From assembly GCF_900182815.1 (NCBI RefSeq), contig NZ_FXUA01000002.1, positions 744,001 to 808,000 of the forward strand: 64,000 bases of DNA, given 5' to 3'. Origin of the DNA: Algoriphagus winogradskyi. Its GTDB lineage: Bacteria; Bacteroidota; Bacteroidia; Cytophagales; Cyclobacteriaceae. Positions 8,895 through 18,224 of this stretch are shown here, piece after piece; position 1 is the first letter of the stretch; every line of letters starts with the position of its first letter. Below the pieces are notes generated by a model. It saw only the letters and a program-made list of their open reading frames with translations, ran no database searches and was not told where the DNA came from. A program made the position numbers and the translations under genes.

Positions 8895-10493
8895 TCAGTC
8901 TTCCCAATTTTTGAAATGTTTTTCCTTAAAGCTGTCAAAAGCTGCTCGCGCTCTTTTAAGTTGAGCTGTACTTGTTTCGAGATCATGGAGTGATTTCCAT
9001 CCTTGAATAGTTGGGTTATTGCTTGAGGATAAGAGTTCAGATCTTTCGAATTCTTCAGAATCCATTCTTTTAATAAGGTCTCTTCTTCTTGTTTCAAATT
9101 CTCTTCCAATTTGTTCCTCAAACTCCCTTGTGCTTTTAATGATTCCATTTCTTCGTTCGTCAATTGACTCCTCTTCATTTTTAAACTGCTTGCTAATTGA
9201 TTTAAAGTCGCAGAGTTCTCTTGCTTTATTTTGCTCAAACTCATTTGGAAGCTCTTCTCTTCTTTTAGTATAGTTTTTAATAAGGTTTCTTTCTCCGTCG
9301 ATATCTTTTGATACTCGTTCTGTAGTTCTGTTATTTTCAGATCTTCTTCCTTCAATGCTAAGTCGACTTTGTTCTTCTGCTCCGAAAAGATTTCTTGATT
9401 CTTCATCAACTTTTCTTTGCTCGTCATCAATTTTGCCTCTTTTTGTATAATATCTTGTGACCAAGTCTTCAGATTTTTTTCTAAAGTCTCGTTCTTCTCT
9501 CTTAAATTTTGCCTCTTCAGTTTTAATTCTCTCCAGTTCGACGCTATTTCTTGATTCCCAATCTGCTCTACTGAAACTTCGATATTCTTCTTGTTCTGAT
9601 TTAATTCGCTCTGTAGAACTCTCAACCCTTTGTATTTCCGATTCAAGGTGTTGTTTAACTGTTCTATATTGTTCTGATTCCAAGCAGACTCCAATTCTCC
9701 GTATAAGGTCTCTAATTTGCGCTGCTCTACACTTAAAAGATTCTTTGAAAAAGTAATCCGGGATTTCATCAGTAGATAATATTCCCGTTCCATTTGATGG
9801 GGGTAGTTGTATATACTCGCTTTTTTGCTCGACATGATTATAGACCCATTTAATGTATTTGATATGTTTATTGAAATTTCTAATGTCCTCTATAGATGCT
9901 TTTGGGATTACAACTTGAACCGTGTCGATTCCTAATCTCTGAAGTTTTAAAAATTTCTCTTCATCAATTTTATGGGTTGCGACGATTTCTATTAGTAAAG
10001 TAGGCTTTCCCTCTTTGTCAAAAAATGAAATGTCAGGTTTGATTAAAAGATTTTTTTCTTTAACATTTTCATTTTTGCCCCATCTTATCTCGCAATTTTC
10101 ATCTTCGTAAAATGTCAGTTCTGTTTTTGCGATTTCTGCGGAAATTACATGAGATGCCTCAATCAGGTTTGGAGGAGAGTTTATTCCAATAGGAGGATGC
10201 TTTAGGATATCTGGAACTTTGATTTGTTTTTCAATTTGAAGTATGTCTTTGGCTAGCTTATGCCTGAAAGTTTCATCTTTGTAGGTGCATTTTGGTAGTC
10301 CTTTACTCGCGCTGGCATCATGCCTAAAATAGGGAAAAAATGTCCCTTTCTTAGATTTTACTGCTTGCATAACTCTATTGCAACCCATACAGAAATACCC
10401 ATTTCGTCCACTTTCCGCGTCTGGAGCAAAAACAATATCTCCTTTTACATTGAATGCAAATACGTTTTCATTTTCCTTGAGCCAATTATTCAT
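8895..10493 (-). CDS. CoiA-like nuclease with long coiled-coil C-terminus
   Basis: 532 residues. The N-terminus has a zinc-finger-like segment (FCMGCNRVMQ... FRHDAS, plus a later Cys) typical of CoiA-like proteins. A PD-(D/E)xK nuclease core follows: PDISFF, LLIEIVATHKIDEEK around residues 155-185, then VQVVIP. From about 245 to the end it is charged coiled coil. A 330-codon ORF (8843-9835) overlaps the coiled-coil part in another frame. I chose this frame because the conserved nuclease domain is in it and its first codon positions are G-rich. Convergent with the ABC-3C operon. Possibly a stand-alone defence nuclease. Confidence 0.8.
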   Translation of the reverse strand: MNNWLKENENVFAFNVKGDIVFAPDAESGRNGYFCMGCNRVMQAVKSKKGTFFPYFRHDASASKGLPKCTYKDETFRHKLAKDILQIEKQIKVPDILKHPPIGINSPPNLIEASHVISAEIAKTELTFYEDENCEIRWGKNENVKEKNLLIKPDISFFDKEGKPTLLIEIVATHKIDEEKFLKLQRLGIDTVQVVIPKASIEDIRNFNKHIKYIKWVYNHVEQKSEYIQLPPSNGTGILSTDEIPDYFFKESFKCRAAQIRDLIRRIGVCLESEQYRTVKQHLESEIQRVESSTERIKSEQEEYRSFSRADWESRNSVELERIKTEEAKFKREERDFRKKSEDLVTRYYTKRGKIDDEQRKVDEESRNLFGAEEQSRLSIEGRRSENNRTTERVSKDIDGERNLIKNYTKRREELPNEFEQNKARELCDFKSISKQFKNEEESIDERRNGIIKSTREFEEQIGREFETRRRDLIKRMDSEEFERSELLSSSNNPTIQGWKSLHDLETSTAQLKRARAAFDSFKEKHFKNWED

Positions 10494-11373
10494 AGTTGAA
10501 TATAAGTATTCCTCTATTTTGAGGTATTACAAAGAACTTGATTAATTGAGAAAGTGACACATAATGTCGGTAATGCAAGGAGGAGAGGTCGAAAAATTCT
10601 GTGCAATGCCGATTTTTGAAACCTCCTAATGATTTTTCCTAGGCGAAGAAAATGGGTCGAGGATTGAAGGAGTCAGATAAATAAGAGGATAGGAAAATCA
10701 ATCCCTTACTTAGGTTCTATTGACAAACGATATCAATAATGGTGAGAAAAATGAGCTAGTGATTCGTACACCTCGTACGCTTCGTACCTCTCGTACCATA
10801 CGAATTGTTCGAGGATTGAAATTCGAAATCATACAAATCTGTTAAAACCATAGTACCCAAAATTTGACTTACCGCGGAAAGAATCAAAAATGAATGTTCG
10901 ATTTTGGCAAAAGGTTAGCAGAAGTCTTTAGGTTTCCAGTCCTTATCACCAAAACGAAAAAAACCGTCCAACTTTCTAGCCTTTAGAATGGCTTAGGGAT
11001 CTTAGTTTTAGAAAGAATTCGATAGCATGATTGAAATAAGTTTAAATGAATTTGAAATTTTTTGACCAAAATGAACCTGTTCCCCTATTTGTCTCGCCTG
11101 AAATATAAGATTCAGTAAATCAACAATTTACAACAGTACTGCTCAAACTAATAAACAGGTGATCGTTCTGTGGTCAACTTTTTGGTTTTTTTAGGGATTT
11201 TGATCCAGCTTGTAATTTCAAATCGATTCCATTTGATTTAAATTGTCCCCAAATCTGTCCTACGATTTGTCCCGCTTTTTCCTTTTTTGGATCTCATAAC
11301 TTTATATTTAAAATGATTTAGCGGTTGGGAATTAGAATTTCTATGGGTTACGATTTCGACTTGACTGCTTTTT
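10494..11373. other. Non-coding region homologous to the integrase upstream region
   Basis: About 880 bases with no credible ORF. From 10763 on it parallels 16411-16925 in order: the 9-bp repeat array; GTTCGAGG then TGAAATT; AAAATGAA near TTCGATTT; AAATGAATTT; then AAATGAACCTGT with CCCC and TTTGTC; and finally TTGTCC-type 9-mers spaced 12 bp apart (11243, 11255, 11267). After that the integrase gene found in the other copy is missing. I read it as the footprint of a related, decayed mobile element. Confidence 0.6.
10763..10814 (+). repeat. 9-bp iteron-like array, copy 1
   Basis: Four tandem 9-mers of form YTCGTACNN (10763, 10772, 10781, 10790), then TACGAATTGTTCGAGG. The first unit and TACGAAT are complementary, so the array can close as a hairpin. 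Further copies are at 16411-16461 (same strand) and 20586-20636 (inverted). Confidence 0.75.
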
Positions 11374-12765
11374 TTAAGAATCCCATTTCATTTTCCAAGC
11401 AGTAAATTCGGAAGGTCTGATTCGGTAGCGGACAAAATTTCCTTCATGTAATCCCAAGAGTTCTGTTTCTACTACTTCGGAGAGCCTGGATTGGTCTGGT
11501 TCTGGTAATTTTTTGACTTCGGATTTTATTGCTTCGGATGCTGCTTCTTTATCCATTGCATTGCTTACAATTTGGCTGACGATCCCGCGTATTTCTTCTC
11601 GGTATTTTAAGCGAAAAGGATCCGGCTCGCCAAGAGATTGACGAATGGCTGCATACCTTAGGGCTGACCGCTCATAGGCCCACAAAAAAACATCCTTGAA
11701 TAATTCGATGCGGTTTAATTCATAAATGCCTAGCATTCCTTTGATATAGCTTTCTTCCGGTACGTCTATAAATGAAAGAGGAGCAAGGTTGTGTCGGTTC
11801 AAAGGAATATTGGCAGCCAATCTGGATACTCGCTTATTGACATCATCAAATGGTTGGAGATAGGGAAGCTGAACCAATACAAAAAAAGCCTGCTCAAATG
11901 GATTTTGGATTTGGCTTGCCTTTGCTAGTATTAGGTCAAAAGATTCTTCGATGAGTTGTGGAATTCCCAACGGAGTAAATACCGAATTGGTGATTCCCAC
12001 GCCAAATGTTCTAAGCCTGCCGGATGCAGCCGGATTTGGCAACAGGTTGTTTGAAAGCAGGGCATGGAGATTAAGAAAAGTGTAGCGATTGAAGCCCACC
12101 TCATCAGACGATTCTACCAAAAACTCGATAGCCTCCTTGTGATTGAGAATCATCTGGGTTTCCATCGGAGACTTGTTCGAGGGGGTTTTCCCGTTATGGA
12201 TTAACAGCTCTGTATCCAACAAGGAATAGGTGTTCCCTTCCAGTCTGCTTGAATTCCAAGAAAGGTCGATCAAAAGGCGATTTAATATTTCTCTGGCATA
12301 GGTCCCTGCTGGCTGTTCTCCATTCCTAGTATTTCCCCATTCAGCCAGTTTTTGTTTTTCTTCTTTGCTGAGAAAGCTGTCGATGTTGGGACGGTAATTT
12401 TCCAAGAAACTTCGTTCGTATCCGACAGGTTTCCTTTGTGCAACAAGACGTGAGACCAAGGCCCAAACGTCTTTGCCTTCTTGTGAAAGCGGAATGGTCG
12501 ATTGTAGCTCCTCTTCTGATTTTATCTTTCCAGAATCCTGAGTTTGTTCAGGGACATTTGTATAATACTTTGTTGATCGAGCTTCTCCTTTTATTAGAAT
12601 CAGATTCTTTTCTCTGAGGCTTTTTAGTCGTCTTTGAAGTGCTCTCTTTTCAATTTGAAATGGGAGCAACCTAAGAAGTTGTTCTATTCCTAAGCCATCA
12701 GATGATGATGCAATTATTTCTTTAATCAGTTGTAGCTCATCTCGATTTTCCATTTTCAATCCCAT
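11374..12765 (-). CDS. Fic-family protein with N-terminal winged helix
   Basis: About 463 residues. An N-terminal helix-turn-helix (about 1-60: ELQLIKEIIASSSDGLGIEQ onward) precedes a Fic domain. The inhibitory-helix motif SSRLEGN is present. The Fic motif reads LQPFDDVNKRVSRL, with Gln in place of the catalytic His and Val-Asn in place of Gly-Asn, so canonical AMPylation is doubtful. This variant looks coherent rather than decayed. I prefer the ATG at 12765 (or 12753) over one at 12819, because the latter would put the upstream TGACGC repeats inside the gene. Probably autoregulated through those repeats. Confidence 0.75.
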   Translation of the reverse strand: MGLKMENRDELQLIKEIIASSSDGLGIEQLLRLLPFQIEKRALQRRLKSLREKNLILIKGEARSTKYYTNVPEQTQDSGKIKSEEELQSTIPLSQEGKDVWALVSRLVAQRKPVGYERSFLENYRPNIDSFLSKEEKQKLAEWGNTRNGEQPAGTYAREILNRLLIDLSWNSSRLEGNTYSLLDTELLIHNGKTPSNKSPMETQMILNHKEAIEFLVESSDEVGFNRYTFLNLHALLSNNLLPNPAASGRLRTFGVGITNSVFTPLGIPQLIEESFDLILAKASQIQNPFEQAFFVLVQLPYLQPFDDVNKRVSRLAANIPLNRHNLAPLSFIDVPEESYIKGMLGIYELNRIELFKDVFLWAYERSALRYAAIRQSLGEPDPFRLKYREEIRGIVSQIVSNAMDKEAASEAIKSEVKKLPEPDQSRLSEVVETELLGLHEGNFVRYRIRPSEFTAWKMKWDS

Positions 12766-12792
12766 TTGTATCGCGACAATAATAGCATAAAA

Positions 12793-12849
12793 ATGACGCA
12801 ATAAAAAGAATCGTGTCACGATAATTGACGCAATATTTAAATCGCGTCA
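12793..12849. promoter_or_regulatory. TGACGCAAT operator-like repeats upstream of the Fic gene
   Basis: TTGACGCAAT (12825-12834) faces AATCGCGTCA (12840-12849) as an inverted repeat, and a further direct ATGACGCAATA lies at 12793-12803. Placed just upstream of the Fic gene start. Its N-terminal winged helix is the obvious candidate binder (inference). Confidence 0.5.
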
Positions 12850-12957
12850 TTCTTTGGAAAGAATGTCGATTCTCTATTTCTCCGCTTTTGTCGAGTCGTT
12901 TTGAAGAATTGTCTCTGAGTTTAATCCCTAAGTTATAATATAAGAAGGTGGAATTGA

Positions 12958-15138
12958 TCAGATTCTAAAACCAAGGGAAATAACCAAACTTCTTCCATCA
13001 GACGACCATATGCCTGGTCCCGGATACATTTGAGGTCTTTTTGTGAAATAGGAGTTGTCGAAAATATTCTGAAAACTTGCCCGCAAAGTCAGGTTTTCAT
13101 AGGTATAAATTCCCTGAAGATCCCAAATGTGATAAGAAGGAACCAAACCCACTGCACCTGATGGAGGTGGACTTTTTGTATTGAGTGCGTCGGAAAAAGA
13201 TTCGCTTACAAACTGATGCTGTAGAGCCAATTGTAAAGAACCATAGGAAGCGGTTAGCCCGTTTCTGCTGATCCACTCGGGAACAGCCTCGACATGATTT
13301 CCCTCGATTTCTTCATTTCCTTCCGAACCAGCCACAAACCCGTTTAGATATCTTGCCCGCATCCAACTTGATGAGGTATAGAATGAGAGTGCAAAGCGAT
13401 CTTTTTTCAAGAATTCCCAATCCCAAAGGAGCTCAACCCCGGCCGTTCCGCTGTCTCCGATATTGCTTTTTTGAATCAGGGTATTATCATCTTGCTCCAC
13501 TAAAATACTGCCGATGCGTTTGCCTATAAATGTGTAAAACAGGGTAGCGTTTAAATGCATCGATTCCTTGGGGCTGAGTTCCCAGCCTATTTCCGAATTG
13601 TATCCAAAGCTGTGGGTAAGGTTTGGGTTGATTATAGTTAGAGGATTTCCGGGAATTATATCCTGAAACAGAACCGGTCTGTTGGCTTGGGAAATTCCTG
13701 CATAGAGGCGATTGGAAGGCGAAAACTGATAATTGGCGTTGATCCCCAACGTCACAAAATCATATTCAATTTCCTGAGGCACTTGCTCTGCTTCCACATA
13801 ACTGATAGTTCCGCTCATTGCTGAACTTCCATTCTCTATCCGTAATCCAGGTGAAATTGAAAATCGGTCATTTAAGTGAAATTGGTTTTCCAGTGATGCT
13901 GCAATGCTTTGACTTTTCAAGTTGATATCTCTGGGAAAATCTCCTACAACAGACAGGTCGTAGTCTGTGCCAGTCGTCCCTTTACCCCTTTGCCTGCGAT
14001 CAAAGGAATTATTGAAATATCGAACTGAAATTGAGAGATCATTTTTAACAGAACCTAATGTATATCCATGTAAAATTCTAGCCTCAAAAGTCCGGGTATG
14101 GTAATTATCAATATCCACATTTCTAGGAGCGTACTCAGAAGTTGCACTATTGATGGTGTCGGGCACGTTTGCAAGTGCATCAAAAGTGACTGAACTTCTC
14201 TGACCAAATATCCCGCTTCCCACCAAACTGAAACTTGTATTAGCTGCCAATCTGCCTTCCAGTGTCAATACCGGTACCCAGATTTCAGGACTGTAATAAT
14301 TGCGTGACCGGGTGGCTTGTGTTGGATCCTCCTTAAACTGGGCGTCAGTGAGTGGACCCGGAATTCGGTAAAGAAAGATACTCCGACTCAGTTCTGCTTT
14401 AGCTTTCAGGCGGTCGTTAATCTGATAGGAAATTTCCGCATGCTGGGCATCAGATTCGGATTTTCCGCCATCCCGATATCCGTTGGAATTCCTCTTTTGA
14501 TAGTATCCAAAGTAGCTGAACTTGCCAATCGTGCCTCCCACCGAAGTGTAGTTGGACAACAGTCCAAAAGACCCTACTGAACTGATGTTTTCAAGACTGA
14601 ACTTTTTAATTGGATCGGGCTTTTTGAGCACATAATTCAGCATCCCACCAAACTGCTGACCATACTGTAGCGCTGCAGTTCCACGAATCAGCTCGATCCG
14701 TTCCACTGCTTCCATGGGCATGGAATAGTGGCTGGCAGGATATCCATAGATATCTGTATTGATCATGACCCCATTTTGCCTGACATTGAATTCCCAACTG
14801 CGATGCCCATCCAATCCCCTCACAGAGACGTTGATTTGGTTTCCGGTACCATCCATGTCATAAATGAATGCTGAGGGAATTTTTGCAAACAGGCTTCGGC
14901 CTGTCTTTTCTGCAAGATTCGTAGCTAATCCACTCAGGGAAATCACTTCCGATTTCCTTCCCCCGACTACCATCAATCCATGCGTCGACGGAAGACTGGT
15001 GACAGGGTTTTGAAGTCGAAAATTCTGGATTTTAATCTCTTCGAGAGTAAGTGTTTTAACAGTGTCTTGCTGCGCAAATGCATGGTTTGATAGCCAGTAA
15101 AAGCCCATAAGCAAGTAGATATAATACTTGTATTTCAT
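12958..15138 (-). CDS. TonB-dependent outer-membrane receptor
   Basis: 726 residues with a Sec signal peptide ending in HAFAQQ, a plug domain (VSVRGLDGHRSWEFNV, RIELIRGTAALQYG, GGMLNYVLKK around 105-180) and about 22 beta strands ending in the aromatic-type terminal strand SLVISLGFRI. The plug resembles FecA/siderophore receptors rather than SusC: there is no carboxypeptidase-like N-terminal domain and no SusD partner. It imports an unidentified ligand, probably a ferric chelate, using TonB. The hypothetical gene at 15194 lies 55 nt upstream on the same strand. Confidence 0.88.
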   Translation of the reverse strand: MKYKYYIYLLMGFYWLSNHAFAQQDTVKTLTLEEIKIQNFRLQNPVTSLPSTHGLMVVGGRKSEVISLSGLATNLAEKTGRSLFAKIPSAFIYDMDGTGNQINVSVRGLDGHRSWEFNVRQNGVMINTDIYGYPASHYSMPMEAVERIELIRGTAALQYGQQFGGMLNYVLKKPDPIKKFSLENISSVGSFGLLSNYTSVGGTIGKFSYFGYYQKRNSNGYRDGGKSESDAQHAEISYQINDRLKAKAELSRSIFLYRIPGPLTDAQFKEDPTQATRSRNYYSPEIWVPVLTLEGRLAANTSFSLVGSGIFGQRSSVTFDALANVPDTINSATSEYAPRNVDIDNYHTRTFEARILHGYTLGSVKNDLSISVRYFNNSFDRRQRGKGTTGTDYDLSVVGDFPRDINLKSQSIAASLENQFHLNDRFSISPGLRIENGSSAMSGTISYVEAEQVPQEIEYDFVTLGINANYQFSPSNRLYAGISQANRPVLFQDIIPGNPLTIINPNLTHSFGYNSEIGWELSPKESMHLNATLFYTFIGKRIGSILVEQDDNTLIQKSNIGDSGTAGVELLWDWEFLKKDRFALSFYTSSSWMRARYLNGFVAGSEGNEEIEGNHVEAVPEWISRNGLTASYGSLQLALQHQFVSESFSDALNTKSPPPSGAVGLVPSYHIWDLQGIYTYENLTLRASFQNIFDNSYFTKRPQMYPGPGIWSSDGRSLVISLGFRI

Positions 15139-15193
15139 AGAAAGAAGTCATAATTAATGGGGAAATTCAGGGATTATTTCCCTGAAAAAAGAT

Positions 15194-15757
15194 TCAGGAC
15201 AACTGGAGTCCTTGGGGAGGAAGCAGTATGATATCCTTGATTCCCATCGGAATGGTGATTAAAAAAGGAGAAGAATGCCGGATTAATATTTCGGAAAGTT
15301 TTGGTGCAAAGGAGAAATCGTGAATGCGTAGGACAAAGTCTTTTACGAAAGATTTTAAAAGTACTTTCTGTAAAGGCGGACCCTCAAAATCTCCCTGATC
15401 AGATGCGAGAGAAACTATCCAGAGTTTCACCTGTTCATTAAGTTTCGTTTGGAGCTCATCCTTCACCACGACTACCTCTAGGTGATCTTCAAAATACCGT
15501 TGTTTTATTACTCGGTTCATTTTTCCCTCAATTTCCATTTGGAAATTCACCGTTTGAAAGTTTTCCTGATTCTGTCCATACGGCATGGCAAAAGGAATTC
15601 GGATCAGTTTACCCTCAAGAAAGTCTTCGTCATTTTCCCAAATCTGATTTTCCCAATGTTGATGTATTGCCATAGGCATAAGGAACTGCACCGCAAAAAA
15701 TCCCAGGTGATACAGTCCAAAGCACGTAAGGAGAAAAATGGCAGCTGATTTTCTCAT
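15194..15757 (-). CDS. Hypothetical protein with N-terminal membrane anchor
   Basis: 187 residues. One hydrophobic segment near the N-terminus (AAIFLLTCFGLYHLGFFAVQFL) acts as an anchor or uncleaved signal; the remainder is soluble and probably periplasmic. I do not recognise the family. It is first in a two-gene minus-strand unit with the TonB receptor, so a role in the same uptake process is plausible but unproven. Confidence 0.7.
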   Translation of the reverse strand: MRKSAAIFLLTCFGLYHLGFFAVQFLMPMAIHQHWENQIWENDEDFLEGKLIRIPFAMPYGQNQENFQTVNFQMEIEGKMNRVIKQRYFEDHLEVVVVKDELQTKLNEQVKLWIVSLASDQGDFEGPPLQKVLLKSFVKDFVLRIHDFSFAPKLSEILIRHSSPFLITIPMGIKDIILLPPQGLQLS

Positions 15758-16410
15758 GATTAAAGGCTAAAGTAAAGTTAAAAAAGAATGGAAATGAACT
15801 TAATATCCCAAGGATAAAAAATAATGATTTAACGCCATTGGAATTGATGGGTGGAAAATTATGAGGTTGACATTAAATTGAGTTTAGTAGAATTGTCTTT
15901 TAAAAATTGAACAGTTTACATGTTCCCTCTTATAGAGAAATCCTTTTTTTGTTCTTTCTCCGTGGCATCGATCTAAATTAGCCAACTGGAAATGATTAAT
16001 TTTTCCGGTTGGATTGGGCTATCGGATCAAATCATTTGAAAATTGAGTTTGACTTTTCAACTGAGACACTAAAAGACATAGATAAGTAACCCAATCGTGT
16101 CAAGGAAGGCCATCCACTGTTGATGCTCAGTAACGAATTATAAACTGATCTATTCCAAGATAGTAGAAGAAATAAAGATTTTGGATATTAAAATTTAATT
16201 TAGAGGAACCTTTCTTGAAAAGGGAGAGCAGCCACTTTTCATAAAAATCCTGCTTCATAGCCTTTTCATGAATTATACCTCAATGGAAACTTTGGAATTT
16301 ACTTTGTGAACACAGATTGTGCACAAAGTGATTGGTGAAGCGCAAAAACAATCAGTGGTGTTTTTGCCACAAAGAAAGATTCTCAAACAGCAAAAAGAAA
16401 AAAGGCTTAA

Positions 16411-16461
16411 TTCGTACGGTTCGTACACTTCGCACACCTCGTACAGTACGAATTATTCGAG
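16411..16461 (+). repeat. 9-bp iteron-like array, copy 2
   Basis: Units at 16411, 16420, 16429 and 16438 (TTCGTACGG, TTCGTACAC, TTCGCACAC, CTCGTACAG) followed by TACGAATTATTCGAG. Same strand as copy 1 and inverted relative to copy 3. Confidence 0.8.
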
Positions 16462-16697
16462 GGCTGAAATTAAAATCAATTCAAATGAATTTAAATTTCG
16501 AATAAAAAATGAAGATTCGATTTCTGATTAGCCTAGCTGAAGCCTTGGACGTTTTTTGTTCTTAACATCAAAAAGAAAAAAATATCATTCAAAACTGAAC
16601 CCCCTCATACAGACCAAAAACCCAGATTTTGCAAAAAATCCGAGATTTAGACAAAAATCAATTCAAATGAATTTAATTTTTTTGGTACAAAATGAAC

Positions 16698-16718
16698 CTG
16701 TCCCCCGATTTGTCCTCT
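16698..16718 (+). repeat. Pair of TGTCC repeats, 12 bp apart
   Basis: CTGTCCCCC (16698) and TTGTCCTCT (16710) are related to the four-unit array 160 bp downstream and keep the same 12-bp spacing. The homologous decayed region has a parallel pair near 11078-11096. Candidate arm-type integrase sites. Confidence 0.45.
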
Positions 16719-16777
16719 TTAAGTCGTAAACTATTAGTAAACAGTAATTTAAAATAGTCCTGTTCCCGCTACTTGGT

Positions 16778-16815
16778 AACTCCGGACAATGTAAAAATTG
16801 TTCGGAGTTTTTTGT
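16778..16815 (+). terminator. Strong hairpin with T-run upstream of the integrase
   Basis: AACTCCGGACAAT (16778-16790) pairs with ATTGTTCGGAGTT (16797-16809), 13 bp with one G.T, around a 6-nt loop, and is followed by TTTTTGTTTTT. It has the form of a Rho-independent terminator insulating int. An attachment core with inverted repeats is the alternative. Confidence 0.6.
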
Positions 16816-16872
16816 TTTTCAGGGGTTTAGCATTATTTCGAATCTATTTGATTCTGTTAAATTCGGATGATT

Positions 16873-16920
16873 TTGTCCCAGTTTTTGTCCCAGATATTGT
16901 CCCAGTTTTTGTCCCAGTTT
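16873..16920 (+). repeat. Four 12-bp direct repeats (TTGTCCCAG + 3)
   Basis: TTGTCCCAG at 16873, 16885, 16897 and 16909, separated by TTT, ATA and TTT, ending 45 bp before the integrase ATG. The 12-bp period and conserved 9-mer suggest protein-binding sites, for example arm-type sites for the integrase N-terminal domain or an int operator. Confidence 0.75.
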
Positions 16921-16965
16921 TTTATAATCTTTTTGCTTCGCTCTTTATTGTGACTATTTTGGGGC

Positions 16966-18222
16966 ATGATTGACATCAAAATTTCTGCTGTGTTGAATCC
17001 TAAAGCGATTCCCTCTTCAGGTGGACAGGGGATTTATTTGTGCATAAATTGGAAAGTTCGACATTACATTAATCTCAAACTTGAGAAAATTCCTAAAAAT
17101 GCTTGGTCAGGCAAACCAACCAAATGGGTGAATAGCCAATATCAGTATGCTGAGTTTCACAATAGGGTAATCGCTCGGGAGATTCATAGACTCAAAGGGA
17201 TTATCCAGGATTTTTATAAACGAAACGAAGTACTGACTGCGGAAAAGTTGAAGAATATTTATCTGGTAAAATATCAAGGGAAAAAGTTGAAGGGTGTGAA
17301 TGGTGTTCATGCTCCTGGTGCTAGTGATAAAGTTTCCGAATTCATTGATTATTCGATCAACTTTGGAGCTACTTCCAAAAAGGTAGCTGGAACAAAGAAA
17401 GTATATGTAACTCTGAGAAAACTTATTGAATCTTACAAAAAGACCTCTGTCATGGCAGATGTTGACGAAAACTATGTGTTGGAGTTTGTGGATTTCATGA
17501 GAAGTGATCAGACAGAAATCAATTCAGATACCACGTTGGCGAAGTATGTAGATCGCTTGAAGGTTATCTATCGAGAATACTGTGACCAGTATGCAATCCC
17601 GTTTAGAAAGAGAATTTTTGAAGGAATTGATATAGATTCCAATAAAAGACCTGAAAAGATCATCTATGTGAATGACGAGCAGTATAAGAAGCTGTTAGAG
17701 TTGAAATTCGACCGAAAAGAAAGAAGGCTTGAAATCACCAGAGATATTTTCATTTTGCTGTGTAATACCGCTCTCTATTACAATGATTTGATCGCAATTA
17801 GTAATGAAAAGGGATTTGACCGTAATTTGCTGAAGGAAAATCCCAACCACCTTGTGCTTCAGGGTGAGCGAAAGAAAAACGGTGAGGAATTCTAGATCCC
17901 TTTGAATGACACTGCTAAGAAGATCGTCAAAAAGTATTCTGTCGAGGATGATGAAATGATTTTCCCAAAGAGTGTTGCAATATCTGAACAGAAGTTCAAC
18001 CAGCATTTAAAAGTCCTGGCAGAAATGATTGGCTTTACAGATGTGCTTTCCAATAAAGTAGGAAGGAAGACCTTTGGTACCTGGACTGATCGATTGGGAA
18101 TGGATGATAATGATATTAGGATGATTTTTGGTCACTCGCCGGGATCGGTTTTAAAAAAGTATTATACTGAAAGAAGGACGGTTGAATCCTACAACAGAAT
18201 TCTTTCTTTGATTCAAAGGTGA
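16966..18222 (+). pseudogene. int: Tyrosine integrase interrupted by in-frame TAG
   Basis: The reading frame continues without shift from 16966 to 18222 (418 codons) except for a TAG at 17893-17895, after ...KNGEEF and before IPLNDTAKK. Before the stop are an N-terminal arm-binding domain (about 1-100), a SAM-like core-binding domain (about 110-210) and catalytic box I (CNTALYYNDL). After it are box II (GRKTFGTW), GHSPGSVLKKYY and the catalytic Tyr. The first catalytic Arg is absent, as in several Bacteroidota integrases such as IntDOT. The result is a recent nonsense mutation, a sequencing error or readthrough. Without readthrough the protein lacks its nucleophile and the element could not excise itself. 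Confidence 0.85.
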
Positions 18223-18224
18223 TT

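Larger units (their letters stand above)
15758..16965. other. Long intergenic region preceding the integrase (attachment-site candidate)
   Basis: About 1.2 kb without a credible gene; a 70-codon ORF at 16319-16531 is mostly encoded by the 9-bp array. Contents: the iteron array (16411-16461), a TGTCC pair 12 bp apart (16698, 16710), a strong hairpin with T-run (16778-16815) and four 12-bp repeats (16873-16920). No tRNA gene was found. ICE attachment sites normally lie next to int, so attP-derived sequence is expected here, but the core cannot be fixed without the other end. Confidence 0.5.

Noticed and set aside
16319-16531. 70-codon ORF before the integrase
   Set aside because: Its middle is encoded by the 9-bp repeat array and it lies in a region that is non-coding in the homologous copy.
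17902-18222. Separate 106-aa integrase C-terminal gene
   Set aside because: It is the same frame as the upstream integrase and joins it across one TAG codon; one broken gene explains both.
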